Positions 1-7,196 of a stretch of 64,000 nucleotides of DNA are shown piece after piece. A program made the translations under genes and the position numbers. The stretch is from Polaribacter atrinae (lineage in GTDB: Bacteria > Bacteroidota > Bacteroidia > Flavobacteriales > Flavobacteriaceae): positions 2,354,501 to 2,418,500 of the forward strand of contig NZ_CP150660.1 in NCBI RefSeq assembly GCF_038023995.1. The letters are read 5' to 3'. Each line of letters begins with the position of its first letter. Position 1 is the first letter of the stretch. The notes beneath the pieces were generated by a model. That model did not search any database. It was not told where the DNA came from and saw nothing but the letters and a program-made list of their open reading frames with translations.

Positions 1-738
1 GTTTTTATTTAAGACACCTGTTAATGTTTTTTTAGAAAGCCCAACTAATTCTGTTTTCTGAATTGCAGTTGCAGATTCTTGATAGGCTAAATTTTGAGAA
101 AAAGAAGTGTAACCAAATAAATCATCTTCTTTGTATAAAGCCGTAGTTAACTGTTTGCCTTGCTCATCTAACTTATGGCATTTTATGAGTCCGCTATTTA
201 TTAAGTAAATGTAATTAGAGTTATTACCTTCTTTATAGATACTTGCATCTTTAAGAAAAATAAAGGTTTCACCGTTATCTTCAAAATAATTTTTTAAATC
301 ATTAAGGCTTCTTATATCTTCTTCCTCTTCTTCTATGGCTTCGTTTATTTCTCTACGATCTTTTAGTATCGATACTTTAGCCAACCTACTTTCTATAGCA
401 CTTATTAATTCATCTTCATTAAAAGGCTTTGTTATATAATCATCTGCCCCTAAATCCATCCCTTTTCTTACATCACTTCTTTCTGTTTTTGCAGATAAGA
501 AGATAAACGGAATGTGTTTGGTAACTTCATTTTTAGTTAAAGCTTCTAGAACACCATAACCATCTAACTCTGGCATCATAATATCACAAACAATAATATC
601 TGGTACTATTTTTTGGGCTAGTTGTACACCTATTTTACCATTAGAAGCACTCGTAACTTCATAGTTTGATAATTCTAAAAGTTCTGAAGTGTTTTCTCTT
701 AAAACTACATCATCCTCAATTAATAGTATTTTTCTCAT
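1..738 (-). CDS. Response regulator: receiver plus cyclic-nucleotide-binding (Crp-like) domain, 3' end outside window
   Basis: The start codon is at 738 and the frame stays open to base 1, so at least 246 residues are seen and the C-terminus is missing. Residues 1-120 form a CheY-like receiver: acidic pair EDD near residue 8, phosphoacceptor Asp at about 52 (VCDIMMPE), LSAKT switch and KPF motif. A linker rich in Glu follows, then a cNMP-binding-type beta roll (IYLINSGLIKCH, EDDLFGYTSF). Known relatives end in a Crp/Fnr helix-turn-helix, which would lie beyond the window. The start overlaps the histidine kinase stop by four bases (ATGA), so the two are co-translated partners. It probably binds DNA when phosphorylated. 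TGA-N6-TCA sites nearby are candidate targets (inference). Confidence 0.88.
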   Translation of the reverse strand, partial: MRKILLIEDDVVLRENTSELLELSNYEVTSASNGKIGVQLAQKIVPDIIVCDIMMPELDGYGVLEALTKNEVTKHIPFIFLSAKTERSDVRKGMDLGADDYITKPFNEDELISAIESRLAKVSILKDRREINEAIEEEEEDIRSLNDLKNYFEDNGETFIFLKDASIYKEGNNSNYIYLINSGLIKCHKLDEQGKQLTTALYKEDDLFGYTSFSQNLAYQESATAIQKTELVGLSKKTLTGVLNKN

Positions 739-1976
739 TTTGCTGTATTAATAATCTTCAATGTAAACGTTGATCCTTTATTCTCTTCACTTTCAAAAGT
801 AATCGTTCCGCCTAAGTTTTGTAAATGACTTTTAATAATATTTAAACCAATTCCTGTTCCTTCGGTTAATAAAGCATTTTCTGCTCTAAAATAACGGTTA
901 AATATATTTTTTTGATCTGCTTTTGGAATCCCAATTCCTTGGTCTTTTATTTTAATAGTAGTAGCTGTATTATCTTGCTTTATTTTGATATCAATTTCCG
1001 TATTCTCTGGCGAATATTTAATAGCATTGTTTATTAAATTGGACAATGCCAATGCTATTGTTTTTTCATCTTGTGTTAAAGAAATTTCATCTATATCTTC
1101 TGGGTATTTAATTCTTTGTCCTTGCTTTAAAAGCATGTTTGCATTATAGATTACCTCATCTACTACCTTACTTAATTTAAAAGTATGAAACTTATAATTT
1201 ATTTTACCAGTTTCTAATATTTCTATTGATAGAAAATCATTTAAAATATTATTTAAATAATGTACTTTATTGGTAATGGTCTCTAAATGCTTATTTCTTT
1301 TTTCTTGTTGTTCTGTTAACTTATACTTACCCAAAAGCATTGTAGAAGTTAAAATACCACTTAACGGTGTTTTAAACTCATGAGAAACTAAAGACAAAAA
1401 CTTTGTTTTTAGTTCATTCAATTCTTTTTCTTTTTTTAAAGCATCTTTAATTTTGTTCTCTGCGTCTATCCTTTTTTGATTTTCGGCATCCAACTCTATG
1501 TTTACAGTCTTTAACTCTTGAACCGTTTTGCTTAATTCTTTTGTTCTCTCACAAACCTTTTTTTCTAGCTCATCATTTAGCTGAAATATTTCTTCTTCTT
1601 GTTGCTTACGAACAGAAATATCTATAACTAAAGCCATTATAAAAGTTTCTCCATTTATTTGAAACGGATTTAAACCTGCTTCTAACGGAAAAATGTCTCC
1701 ATTTTTTCGGGCTCCATATAAGTCTCTCCCATTCCCCATCTGCCGTTTTTCTTTATTCATCATAAAACCCTTAAAATGGGCTCCATGACCAGCATGATAA
1801 TTCTTAGGAATTAAAACATTAAGCGGTTGGTTTATAAGTTCTCCTGTATTATAACCAAACATTTTTTCTACAGAACTATTTACAGAAACTATATTTTGTT
1901 TGCCATTTACAACTACAACACCCTCCGAAACAGCTTCAAAAAGTACATTAAAAACATCCCGATCTTTACTTAGCAT
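735..1976 (-). CDS. PAS-domain sensor histidine kinase
   Basis: This is a 413-aa soluble kinase with no membrane segment. Residues about 8-120 are a PAS domain of the FixL-like S-box type (GYNTGELINQPLNVLIP). Residues 125-190 are a charged coiled coil. The H box LVSHEFKTPLSG carries the phosphorylated His199. The ATP-binding domain has an N box (NLINNAIKY, about 313-321), G1 DQGIGIP (about 345) and G2 GTGIGLN (about 373). Lack of a transmembrane sensor points to a cytoplasmic signal such as redox, oxygen or a small ligand; no haem-ligand claim is made. It sits directly upstream of, and overlaps, the receiver/cNMP-binding regulator, its likely partner. Confidence 0.93.
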   Translation of the reverse strand: MLSKDRDVFNVLFEAVSEGVVVVNGKQNIVSVNSSVEKMFGYNTGELINQPLNVLIPKNYHAGHGAHFKGFMMNKEKRQMGNGRDLYGARKNGDIFPLEAGLNPFQINGETFIMALVIDISVRKQQEEEIFQLNDELEKKVCERTKELSKTVQELKTVNIELDAENQKRIDAENKIKDALKKEKELNELKTKFLSLVSHEFKTPLSGILTSTMLLGKYKLTEQQEKRNKHLETITNKVHYLNNILNDFLSIEILETGKINYKFHTFKLSKVVDEVIYNANMLLKQGQRIKYPEDIDEISLTQDEKTIALALSNLINNAIKYSPENTEIDIKIKQDNTATTIKIKDQGIGIPKADQKNIFNRYFRAENALLTEGTGIGLNIIKSHLQNLGGTITFESEENKGSTFTLKIINTAK

Positions 1977-2044
1977 TTTAGTTATAAATTAACTGATTAA
2001 ACAAAGAATAAAAATACTACATTTTAGAGGAAAATTACAGCATT

Positions 2045-2062
2045 TTATGACTATTATCATAA
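2045..2062. promoter_or_regulatory. Fnr/Crp-like palindrome between the kinase gene and the TerB-like gene
   Basis: TTATGA-CTATTA-TCATAA fits the TGA-N6-TCA half-site spacing of Crp/Fnr regulators. Its centre (2053.5) is about 29.5 bp before a -7-like box TAATTTTA at 2083-2090, which places it near -42 relative to the inferred start of the TerB-like transcript. That is the position of class II activators. The site is inferred from pattern and spacing only. Confidence 0.5.
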
Positions 2063-2113
2063 TTTTATGCCTCAAAATTCTATAATTTTACTTTTACTCA
2101 TAAATTCTTAATT

Positions 2114-2521
2114 ATGAAACCTTCACAAAACACAATTATTTCTTTTTATGAAAACTTAGGTAAATTATTTTTCGCAATTGCTGCTGCAGACAATGTGGTA
2201 GAAGAAGTAGAATTTAATGTTTTAAAAGAAATTGTAAAAAACAAATGGACTAAAATAGATCCTACTGATGATGATTTTCATTCGGATGCTGCGTATCAAA
2301 TAGAAACCGTTTTCGATTGGTTAAATAATGAAAGTTTTTCTAATTCTGAAACTTGTTATAATGAGTTTATCGATTTTAAAAAAGAACATCCCTCTTTATT
2401 TACAGAAGATATTAAGAGTCTAATTATAAAAACAGCAACTAAAATAGCTGCTTCCGTGGCAGATTTAAATAAATCTGAATTAATGTTGGTTGCAAAACTG
2501 AGTTTAGAACTTAAAAAATAA
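2114..2521 (+). CDS. TerB-like small acidic protein
   Basis: The product is 135 aa, soluble and helical, with no signal peptide. The segment LFFAIAAADNVVEEVEFNVLKEIV resembles the conserved acidic helix of TerB/tellurite-resistance-like proteins (A-A-D-G-x-V-x-x-x-E pattern), and a second such element may lie near ASVADLNKSELMLV. In TerB these acidic residues bind divalent metal. It starts about 50 bp downstream of a palindromic Fnr/Crp-like site and precedes cbpA by 86 bp on the same strand. I infer a stress-related role; no substrate can be named. Confidence 0.6.
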   Translation: MKPSQNTIISFYENLGKLFFAIAAADNVVEEVEFNVLKEIVKNKWTKIDPTDDDFHSDAAYQIETVFDWLNNESFSNSETCYNEFIDFKKEHPSLFTEDIKSLIIKTATKIAASVADLNKSELMLVAKLSLELKK

Positions 2522-2607
2522 TATATTTAGGTATCCTTTTAACTCAGTTGTAATACACAAATTTGTTGTAAAACATATAACATATTACTTTTTAAATACC
2601 TTAACCA

Positions 2608-3495
2608 ATGGCTTCTATAGATTATTATAAAGTTTTAGGAATTACAAAAAATGCTTCTGAAGCCGATATTAAAAAAGCGTACAGAAAATTAGCACGAAAG
2701 TATCATCCAGATTTAAATCCGAATGATAAAACTGCCGAGAAAAATTTTAAAGAAATTAATGAAGCAAATGAAGTATTAAGCAATCCAGAAAATCGTAAGA
2801 AATACGATAAATATGGAGAGCATTGGCAAAATGGAGAAGCTTACGAGCAAGATAAACAAAGACAGCAGGAACACCAAAATAGGTCTCAAAGCAATCAAAG
2901 TGGTTATTCTCAAGAAGATTTTTCTGATATTTTTGGAGACATGTTTGGCGGCGGAGCATCTTCCGGAAGAAGAACCAATGCCAAATTTAGAGGACAAGAT
3001 TATAATTCTGAAATTCAATTACATCTAAAAGATGTTTATGAAACGCAAAAACAAGTAATTACTGTTAATGGTAAAAATATTAGAATAACAATTCCTGCAG
3101 GTGTAGAAAACGGACAGGTTATCAAAATTAAAGGGCATGGTGGCGTAGGTGTAAATGGTGGTCCGAATGGAGATTTATACATTCAGTTTTCTATTGTTAA
3201 TAACACTAAATTTAAGCGAGACAAAGACAATCTTTACTTAGATGTTGATTTAGATGTATATACCGCTTTATTAGGCGGACAATTAATGGTAGATACTTTT
3301 GATGGTAAAGTAAAGCTAACCATTAAGCCAGAGACAGAGAACGGAGCAAAAGTGAAACTAAAAGGAAAAGGGTTTCCTAAATACAGAAAAGAAGGTCAGT
3401 TTGGTGATTTATATATAACTTATCAACTTAAAATACCTACTAAACTAAGCGAAAAGGAAATAGAATTAATTAAAGAATTACAAAAACAACGCTAA
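2608..3495 (+). CDS. cbpA: DnaJ-family co-chaperone CbpA (curved-DNA-binding-protein type)
   Basis: The product is 295 aa. A J domain (residues 1-70) carries the HPD tripeptide at 33-35, needed to stimulate DnaK ATPase. A Gly/Phe-rich linker follows ([14 protein letters not shown]), and then two beta-sandwich client-binding domains. The CXXCXGXG zinc fingers of true DnaJ are absent, which together with the downstream cbpM-like gene identifies the CbpA class. Length matches the family (about 300 aa). It is separated from cbpM by only 2 bp, so the two are co-translated. Confidence 0.92.
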   Translation: MASIDYYKVLGITKNASEADIKKAYRKLARKYHPDLNPNDKTAEKNFKEINEANEVLSNPENRKKYDKYGEHWQNGEAYEQDKQRQQEHQNRSQSNQSGYSQEDFSDIFGDMFGGGASSGRRTNAKFRGQDYNSEIQLHLKDVYETQKQVITVNGKNIRITIPAGVENGQVIKIKGHGGVGVNGGPNGDLYIQFSIVNNTKFKRDKDNLYLDVDLDVYTALLGGQLMVDTFDGKVKLTIKPETENGAKVKLKGKGFPKYRKEGQFGDLYITYQLKIPTKLSEKEIELIKELQKQR

Positions 3496-3497
3496 AC

Positions 3498-3794
3498 ATG
3501 GAAACTCAAAACTTAATATCTATACAGCAGTTTTGTAAACACTATAGCATACCTACAGCTTTTATAGACGAATTAAAAGAGTATGAATTAATAGAAGTTA
3601 TTGTAGCAAACGATGATCATTATATTAAAATTACTCAAATAACAGAAGTAGAAAAAATGATTCGTTTGCATTATGATTTAAACATAAATTTAGAAGGCGT
3701 TGATGTAATTTACAACTTATTGAACCAAGTAGATTCTTTAAAAAAAGAAATAACCAACTTAGAAAACAAACTTAAATTTTACCAAAACGAATAA
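3498..3794 (+). CDS. cbpM: Chaperone modulator CbpM
   Basis: The product is 98 aa. Its N-terminus looks like a MerR-type winged helix (SIQQFCKHYSIPTAFIDEL), followed by MIRLHYDLNINLEGVDVIYNL and a C-terminal coiled coil. This is the layout of CbpM, which binds the J domain of CbpA and inhibits it. The stop-to-start distance from cbpA is 2 bp. The pair is therefore a chaperone with its own inhibitor. Confidence 0.85.
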   Translation: METQNLISIQQFCKHYSIPTAFIDELKEYELIEVIVANDDHYIKITQITEVEKMIRLHYDLNINLEGVDVIYNLLNQVDSLKKEITNLENKLKFYQNE

Positions 3795-3864
3795 AAATTT
3801 TAGTTAAAAAAGCGCATTAAAAGCTTATAAATTTCATTAAAATAAAAGAAAAAATTTACTAAAC

Positions 3865-3876
3865 TGATTTATATCA
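3865..3876. promoter_or_regulatory. Fnr/Crp-like palindrome upstream of the PPOX flavoprotein gene
   Basis: TGATTTATATCA matches TGAT-N4-ATCA exactly in its outer arms. A weak -7-like element begins about 28.5 bp downstream (TAAACTTA at 3899-3906). A second inverted repeat, GTAACT (3885-3890) and AGTTAC (3906-3911), lies between it and the gene and may be another operator. Function is inferred. Confidence 0.45.
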
Positions 3877-3935
3877 TATTTTATGTAACTGATTTTAATA
3901 AACTTAGTTACTTGTTTTAATTAAAACTTAGCATC

Positions 3936-4397
3936 ATGATAACTAATTTAAAAGATAATGAATGCATACATCTATTAGCAAATAACTATGTAGGGCAACT
4001 GAGCTATATTTATATAGAAAGACCTTTTATTGTACCCATGACTTATTTTTTTGACAAGAAAAATAGTATTGTAGGTTATTCCGAAGAAGGTCATAAAACA
4101 AAGGCAATGAGAAATTATAGAAAAGTTTCTCTGCAGGTTTCAGAAAAAGCAGACAGCAATACCTGTAATTCTGTTTTAGTTCATGGAATTTATGAAGAAC
4201 TAGCTGGTTCTGTAGCAAAAAAATATTTACATGATTTTACCGAAGGTATTAAAGCAATTATTTTAAAAAAGGAACACAGAGATTTGCATTGTATAAGCGA
4301 TTTCTCTAACAAAAGAACACAGAAAAAAATTCCAATTGTTTTTAGAATTACTGTTGATGAAATGACCGGTAAAAAAATTACAAACGAGAGTTTATAA
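3936..4397 (+). CDS. Pyridoxamine 5'-phosphate oxidase-fold flavoprotein (NimA-like family)
   Basis: The product is 153 aa. The start MITNLKDNECIHLLANNYVGQLSYIYIERPFIVPMTY is the typical beginning of the PPOX split-barrel family, followed by IVGYSEEGHKTKAMRNYRKVSLQV, where the GHK/R segment normally contacts FMN phosphate. Family members bind FMN or haem and include nitroimidazole reductases; the substrate is not readable here. It stands alone, downstream of two palindromes, one matching a TGA-N6-TCA Fnr/Crp site. That suggests redox-responsive control (inference). Confidence 0.8.
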   Translation: MITNLKDNECIHLLANNYVGQLSYIYIERPFIVPMTYFFDKKNSIVGYSEEGHKTKAMRNYRKVSLQVSEKADSNTCNSVLVHGIYEELAGSVAKKYLHDFTEGIKAIILKKEHRDLHCISDFSNKRTQKKIPIVFRITVDEMTGKKITNESL

Positions 4398-4476
4398 CAA
4401 GAAAACATAAATATCAAATTTAAAAAGACCATCTAAAAAGGTGCAATACTTTCTAGACAGTCTCTTTCTATGTAAT

Positions 4477-4812
4477 TTATTTAGCTCCCAAAAGCAATAA
4501 TTCATTCACCATAATTTCGGTAACATATCTTTTTTCTCCTTCTTTGGTATCATAAGAACGGTTTGTTAACTTCCCTTCAACGGCAATTTCTTGTCCTTTA
4601 TTTACATAGTTTTCTACCACTTTAACCAAACCTCCAGTAATAACAATATTATGCCAATAAGCACGCTCTACCTTATTACCTGCTTTGTCTTTGTAACTGT
4701 CATCTGTAGCCATAGAAAATTTGGCCATTTTATTACCGTCTTTAAAAGTTATTATTTCTGGATCTTGACCCAATCTACCAATTAACTGTACTTTGTTTCT
4801 TAACGTATTCAT
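4477..4812 (-). CDS. ssb: Single-stranded DNA-binding protein (short form)
   Basis: The product is 111 aa, essentially one OB fold: MNTLRNKVQLIGRLGQDPEI at the start, then FSMATDDSY and AYWHNIVITG. Housekeeping SSBs have a Gly/Pro/Gln-rich linker and an acidic DDDIPF-like tip that recruits partner proteins; here the protein stops at LLLLGAK right after the OB fold, with no tail. It is therefore probably an accessory SSB, for example for DNA uptake or recombination, not the main replication SSB. It is monocistronic and divergent from the acetyltransferase gene. Confidence 0.9.
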   Translation of the reverse strand: MNTLRNKVQLIGRLGQDPEIITFKDGNKMAKFSMATDDSYKDKAGNKVERAYWHNIVITGGLVKVVENYVNKGQEIAVEGKLTNRSYDTKEGEKRYVTEIMVNELLLLGAK

Positions 4813-4955
4813 AAGATAAGTTTTTATGCATTTTTTTTGAATGCAGGTTTATAATTTGTTTTTGTCAATTCATTTTGACTCTGCAAAGTTGCGACACCAT
4901 TGCAATTTTATTCGGTTACAAAACAATTACTTTCGGTTGTAATTATTTGTAGTCG

Positions 4956-4985
4956 TTTGTAAACGGATATTTTTAAGTATATTTA
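4956..4985 (+). promoter_or_regulatory. Bacteroidetes-type promoter of the acetyltransferase gene
   Basis: TTTG at 4956-4959, an 18-bp spacer, then TATATTTA at 4978-4985 (consensus TAnnTTTG, last base differs). The ATG follows after only 4 bp, so the transcript would be leaderless or nearly so. Confidence 0.55.
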
Positions 4986-4989
4986 CCTT

Positions 4990-5532
4990 ATGATATTTCA
5001 TTTAGAAACAGAAAGACTAATTCTTAGAGAACTTAGAATAACCGATTTAGAAGGTATTTTTGAATTAGACTCTAATCCAGAAGTGCATAAATATCTTGGT
5101 AATAAAACAATTAATACCAAGCAAGATGCAGAAAAAATAATTGCCTTTATTATAAATCAATATAAAGAAAACGGTATTGGACGGTTTGCTGTAATAGAAA
5201 AATCTACGGGTAATTTTATCGGTTGGTCTGGTTTAAAACTAAATAAAGGAACAAAAGAAAGCTTAAATGGTTTTCAAGATTTTATTGATATTGGCTATCG
5301 ATTTATTCCAAGGTATTGGAAAAAAGGATATGCCTTAGAATCTGCCATTGCTTGTTTAGAGTACGGATTTAAAACCATGAATTTAGACATTATTTATGGT
5401 GCAGCAGAAACAGAAAATATTGGTTCTAATAAAATTTTACAAAAAATTGGATTGCAATTTGTTAATGAATTCGAAGAAGATAATAAGCAAGTAAATTGGT
5501 ACGAACTTAAAAAAGCGAACTATGGAAAATAG
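4990..5532 (+). CDS. GNAT-family N-acetyltransferase (RimJ/RimL type)
   Basis: The product is 180 aa. The start (MIFHLETERLILRELRITDLEGIFEL) and the GYRFIPRYWKKGYALESAIACLEYGF segment are typical of the RimJ/RimL branch; the latter holds the acetyl-CoA pyrophosphate-binding loop. The end (NIGSNKILQKIGLQF) matches the family's closing Asn-x-x-S motif. The acceptor could be a protein N-terminus, an amino acid or an antibiotic and cannot be read from sequence. The stop overlaps the next gene's start by 11 bp, so the two are translationally coupled. Confidence 0.88.
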   Translation: MIFHLETERLILRELRITDLEGIFELDSNPEVHKYLGNKTINTKQDAEKIIAFIINQYKENGIGRFAVIEKSTGNFIGWSGLKLNKGTKESLNGFQDFIDIGYRFIPRYWKKGYALESAIACLEYGFKTMNLDIIYGAAETENIGSNKILQKIGLQFVNEFEEDNKQVNWYELKKANYGK

Positions 5533-5872
5533 AAAATGTTTAGAATGTGATGAAGTTGTTAAAGGTAGAGTTGATAAAAAATTCTGTTCAGACTATTGTA
5601 GAAATGCTTATAATAATCGGGTAAATAAAGACAGTAAAAACCTCATCAGGAATATTAACAATCGTCTTAGAAAAAATTACAAAATTTTATCAGAATTAAA
5701 TACATCTGGTAAAACAAAAGTTACCAGAACCAAATTATATGATAAAGGTTTCGATTTTCAGTTCTTTACCTCTATTTACAAAACAAAAACAGGCAACACC
5801 TATTTTTATATTTATGATGAAGGTTATTTATCTTTAGAAAACGAGACTTTTTTATTAATTAGAAAAGAGTAA
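5522..5872 (+). CDS. Small zinc-ribbon protein of unknown function
   Basis: The product is 116 aa. Cys pairs at the N-terminus (CLECDEVV and FCSDYC, about 15 residues apart) form a C-x2-C...C-x3-C zinc-ribbon-like site. A basic helical stretch follows (NLIRNINNRLRKNYKILSEL), then a beta-rich C-terminal part. It overlaps the upstream acetyltransferase by 11 bp. Similar short proteins are common in Flavobacteriia without assigned function; nucleic-acid binding is possible but unproven. Confidence 0.75.
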   Translation: MENRKCLECDEVVKGRVDKKFCSDYCRNAYNNRVNKDSKNLIRNINNRLRKNYKILSELNTSGKTKVTRTKLYDKGFDFQFFTSIYKTKTGNTYFYIYDEGYLSLENETFLLIRKE

Positions 5873-5907
5873 ATCTTTATACAAATTGCAACTTATACTT
5901 CTTTAAA

Positions 5908-6612
5908 ATGTTTTTAATTACAGATGTATCCCCATTCTTAATCCCGTTACTCTTTTTTGTAATAGTTGGTCTTATTATTTTTATAACTTATTATTTTAGT
6001 ACAAAACAAAAAATTATAAGAACACTTTCTAAACTACCAATTAAACAAATAGGAAGCTTAAAAAATAACGAATTAACAAGATTTACAGGAAAAGCTTTAC
6101 ACGTTAAAGAGCCTTTAATTGCACCTTTTAGTAAAAGAAAATGTGTGTTTTATGTCATAAAAATTAAACAGCGGAAAAGTAATGGAAAACAACAACGCTG
6201 GCGAACAATTGTACATGAAGAAAAGGTACAAGATTTTTTTCTAGAAAAAAATAGTGATTTTGCCATGGTAAGACTCCATCAAAACCCTAAAAACTACACT
6301 AGTTATTTAGTAGCTGATAAAAAAGTAAAATCGGGTACTTTTAATGCACCAACTCCAGAATTTACCGCACTATTAGAAAATTATAATATTAAAAGTGAAA
6401 GTTTTTTCGGTTTCCATAAAACCTTGCGCTATACAGAAGCTATTATAGAAATTGGAGAAGAAATTACCGTTGCGGGTATTGCAAAATGGAAAAGTCTAAA
6501 AGCCCCCATAGAAGGCTATTCGTATTCTAAAATAGCCGAACTAGAAAGTTCTGATAAACAAAAGTTGATAATTACAGATTTACCAAATATTAAAACTAAA
6601 AAAAGGTTTTAA
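5908..6612 (+). CDS. Membrane-anchored protein with a BAM/GIDE-like domain
   Basis: The product is 234 aa. One transmembrane helix near residues 8-28 is followed by a cytoplasmic domain. The order of motifs (FTGKALHVKEPLIAPFSKRKCVFYVIKI, later LRYTEAIIEIGEEITVAGIAKW) resembles the 'beside a membrane' (GIDE, PF12483-type) domain of mitochondrial E3 ligase MUL1, but there is no RING finger. Bacterial members have no known function. The gene is 36 bp downstream of the zinc-ribbon gene and overlaps the convergent CBS gene by 4 bp. Confidence 0.65.
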   Translation: MFLITDVSPFLIPLLFFVIVGLIIFITYYFSTKQKIIRTLSKLPIKQIGSLKNNELTRFTGKALHVKEPLIAPFSKRKCVFYVIKIKQRKSNGKQQRWRTIVHEEKVQDFFLEKNSDFAMVRLHQNPKNYTSYLVADKKVKSGTFNAPTPEFTALLENYNIKSESFFGFHKTLRYTEAIIEIGEEITVAGIAKWKSLKAPIEGYSYSKIAELESSDKQKLIITDLPNIKTKKRF

Positions 6613-7079
6613 CTATTCCAAGTATTTCCTTTTACGCTAATTGCAGCCTTTAAAACATCGGTTTGACTAATTTGACCAATTAATTTTCCGTTCTCTACCA
6701 CGGGAAACCTTCTTCTGTGAGAACTAATAAATTTAAAAGCGGCATCAAAAATATTCGTATTCTTATCTATAGTATCCACACCGGTAGCCATATACATACC
6801 TACTGTATTATTAACATCCGAAGGCATATTGTAATATTTACTTTCAGAAATATGCTTAATACAATCTGTTTCAGAAATAATACCAATTAAATCATTTTTA
6901 TCATTTACAACAGGTCCTCCAGAAATTTTATGTGTAATTAACTGCTCAATTACATGATCTAGCGTATCCTCAGCTTTAAAAGTGATCAATTTTTTTGTCA
7001 TATAATCAGACACTAAAATTTGTGCATCCTCTTTTCCCTGACTAGTATCTCTTTTTCCTTGAAAGCTTTTAATTGCCAT
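6609..7079 (-). CDS. Tandem CBS-domain protein
   Basis: The product is 156 aa with no catalytic domain. It holds two CBS modules: VSDYMTKKLITFKAEDTLDHVIEQL...GGPVVND.NDLIGIISETD (about 25-85) and TVGMYMATGVDTIDKNTNIFDAAFKF...RRFPVVENGKLIGQISQTDVL (about 92-150). CBS pairs sense adenine nucleotides. The partner is unknown. The gene is monocistronic and its stop overlaps the convergent upstream gene by 4 bp. Confidence 0.88.
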   Translation of the reverse strand: MAIKSFQGKRDTSQGKEDAQILVSDYMTKKLITFKAEDTLDHVIEQLITHKISGGPVVNDKNDLIGIISETDCIKHISESKYYNMPSDVNNTVGMYMATGVDTIDKNTNIFDAAFKFISSHRRRFPVVENGKLIGQISQTDVLKAAISVKGNTWNS

Positions 7080-7196
7080 AGTAATAGTATTTTTTTGGTT
7101 CTCTTAAATTTACTGTTTTTTCTGTTTTCTGCAACTTTTTAGTCAAGTTTTTTTTTATTTCATACATTTATAGAAACTTATTTATCAAATAATCAA

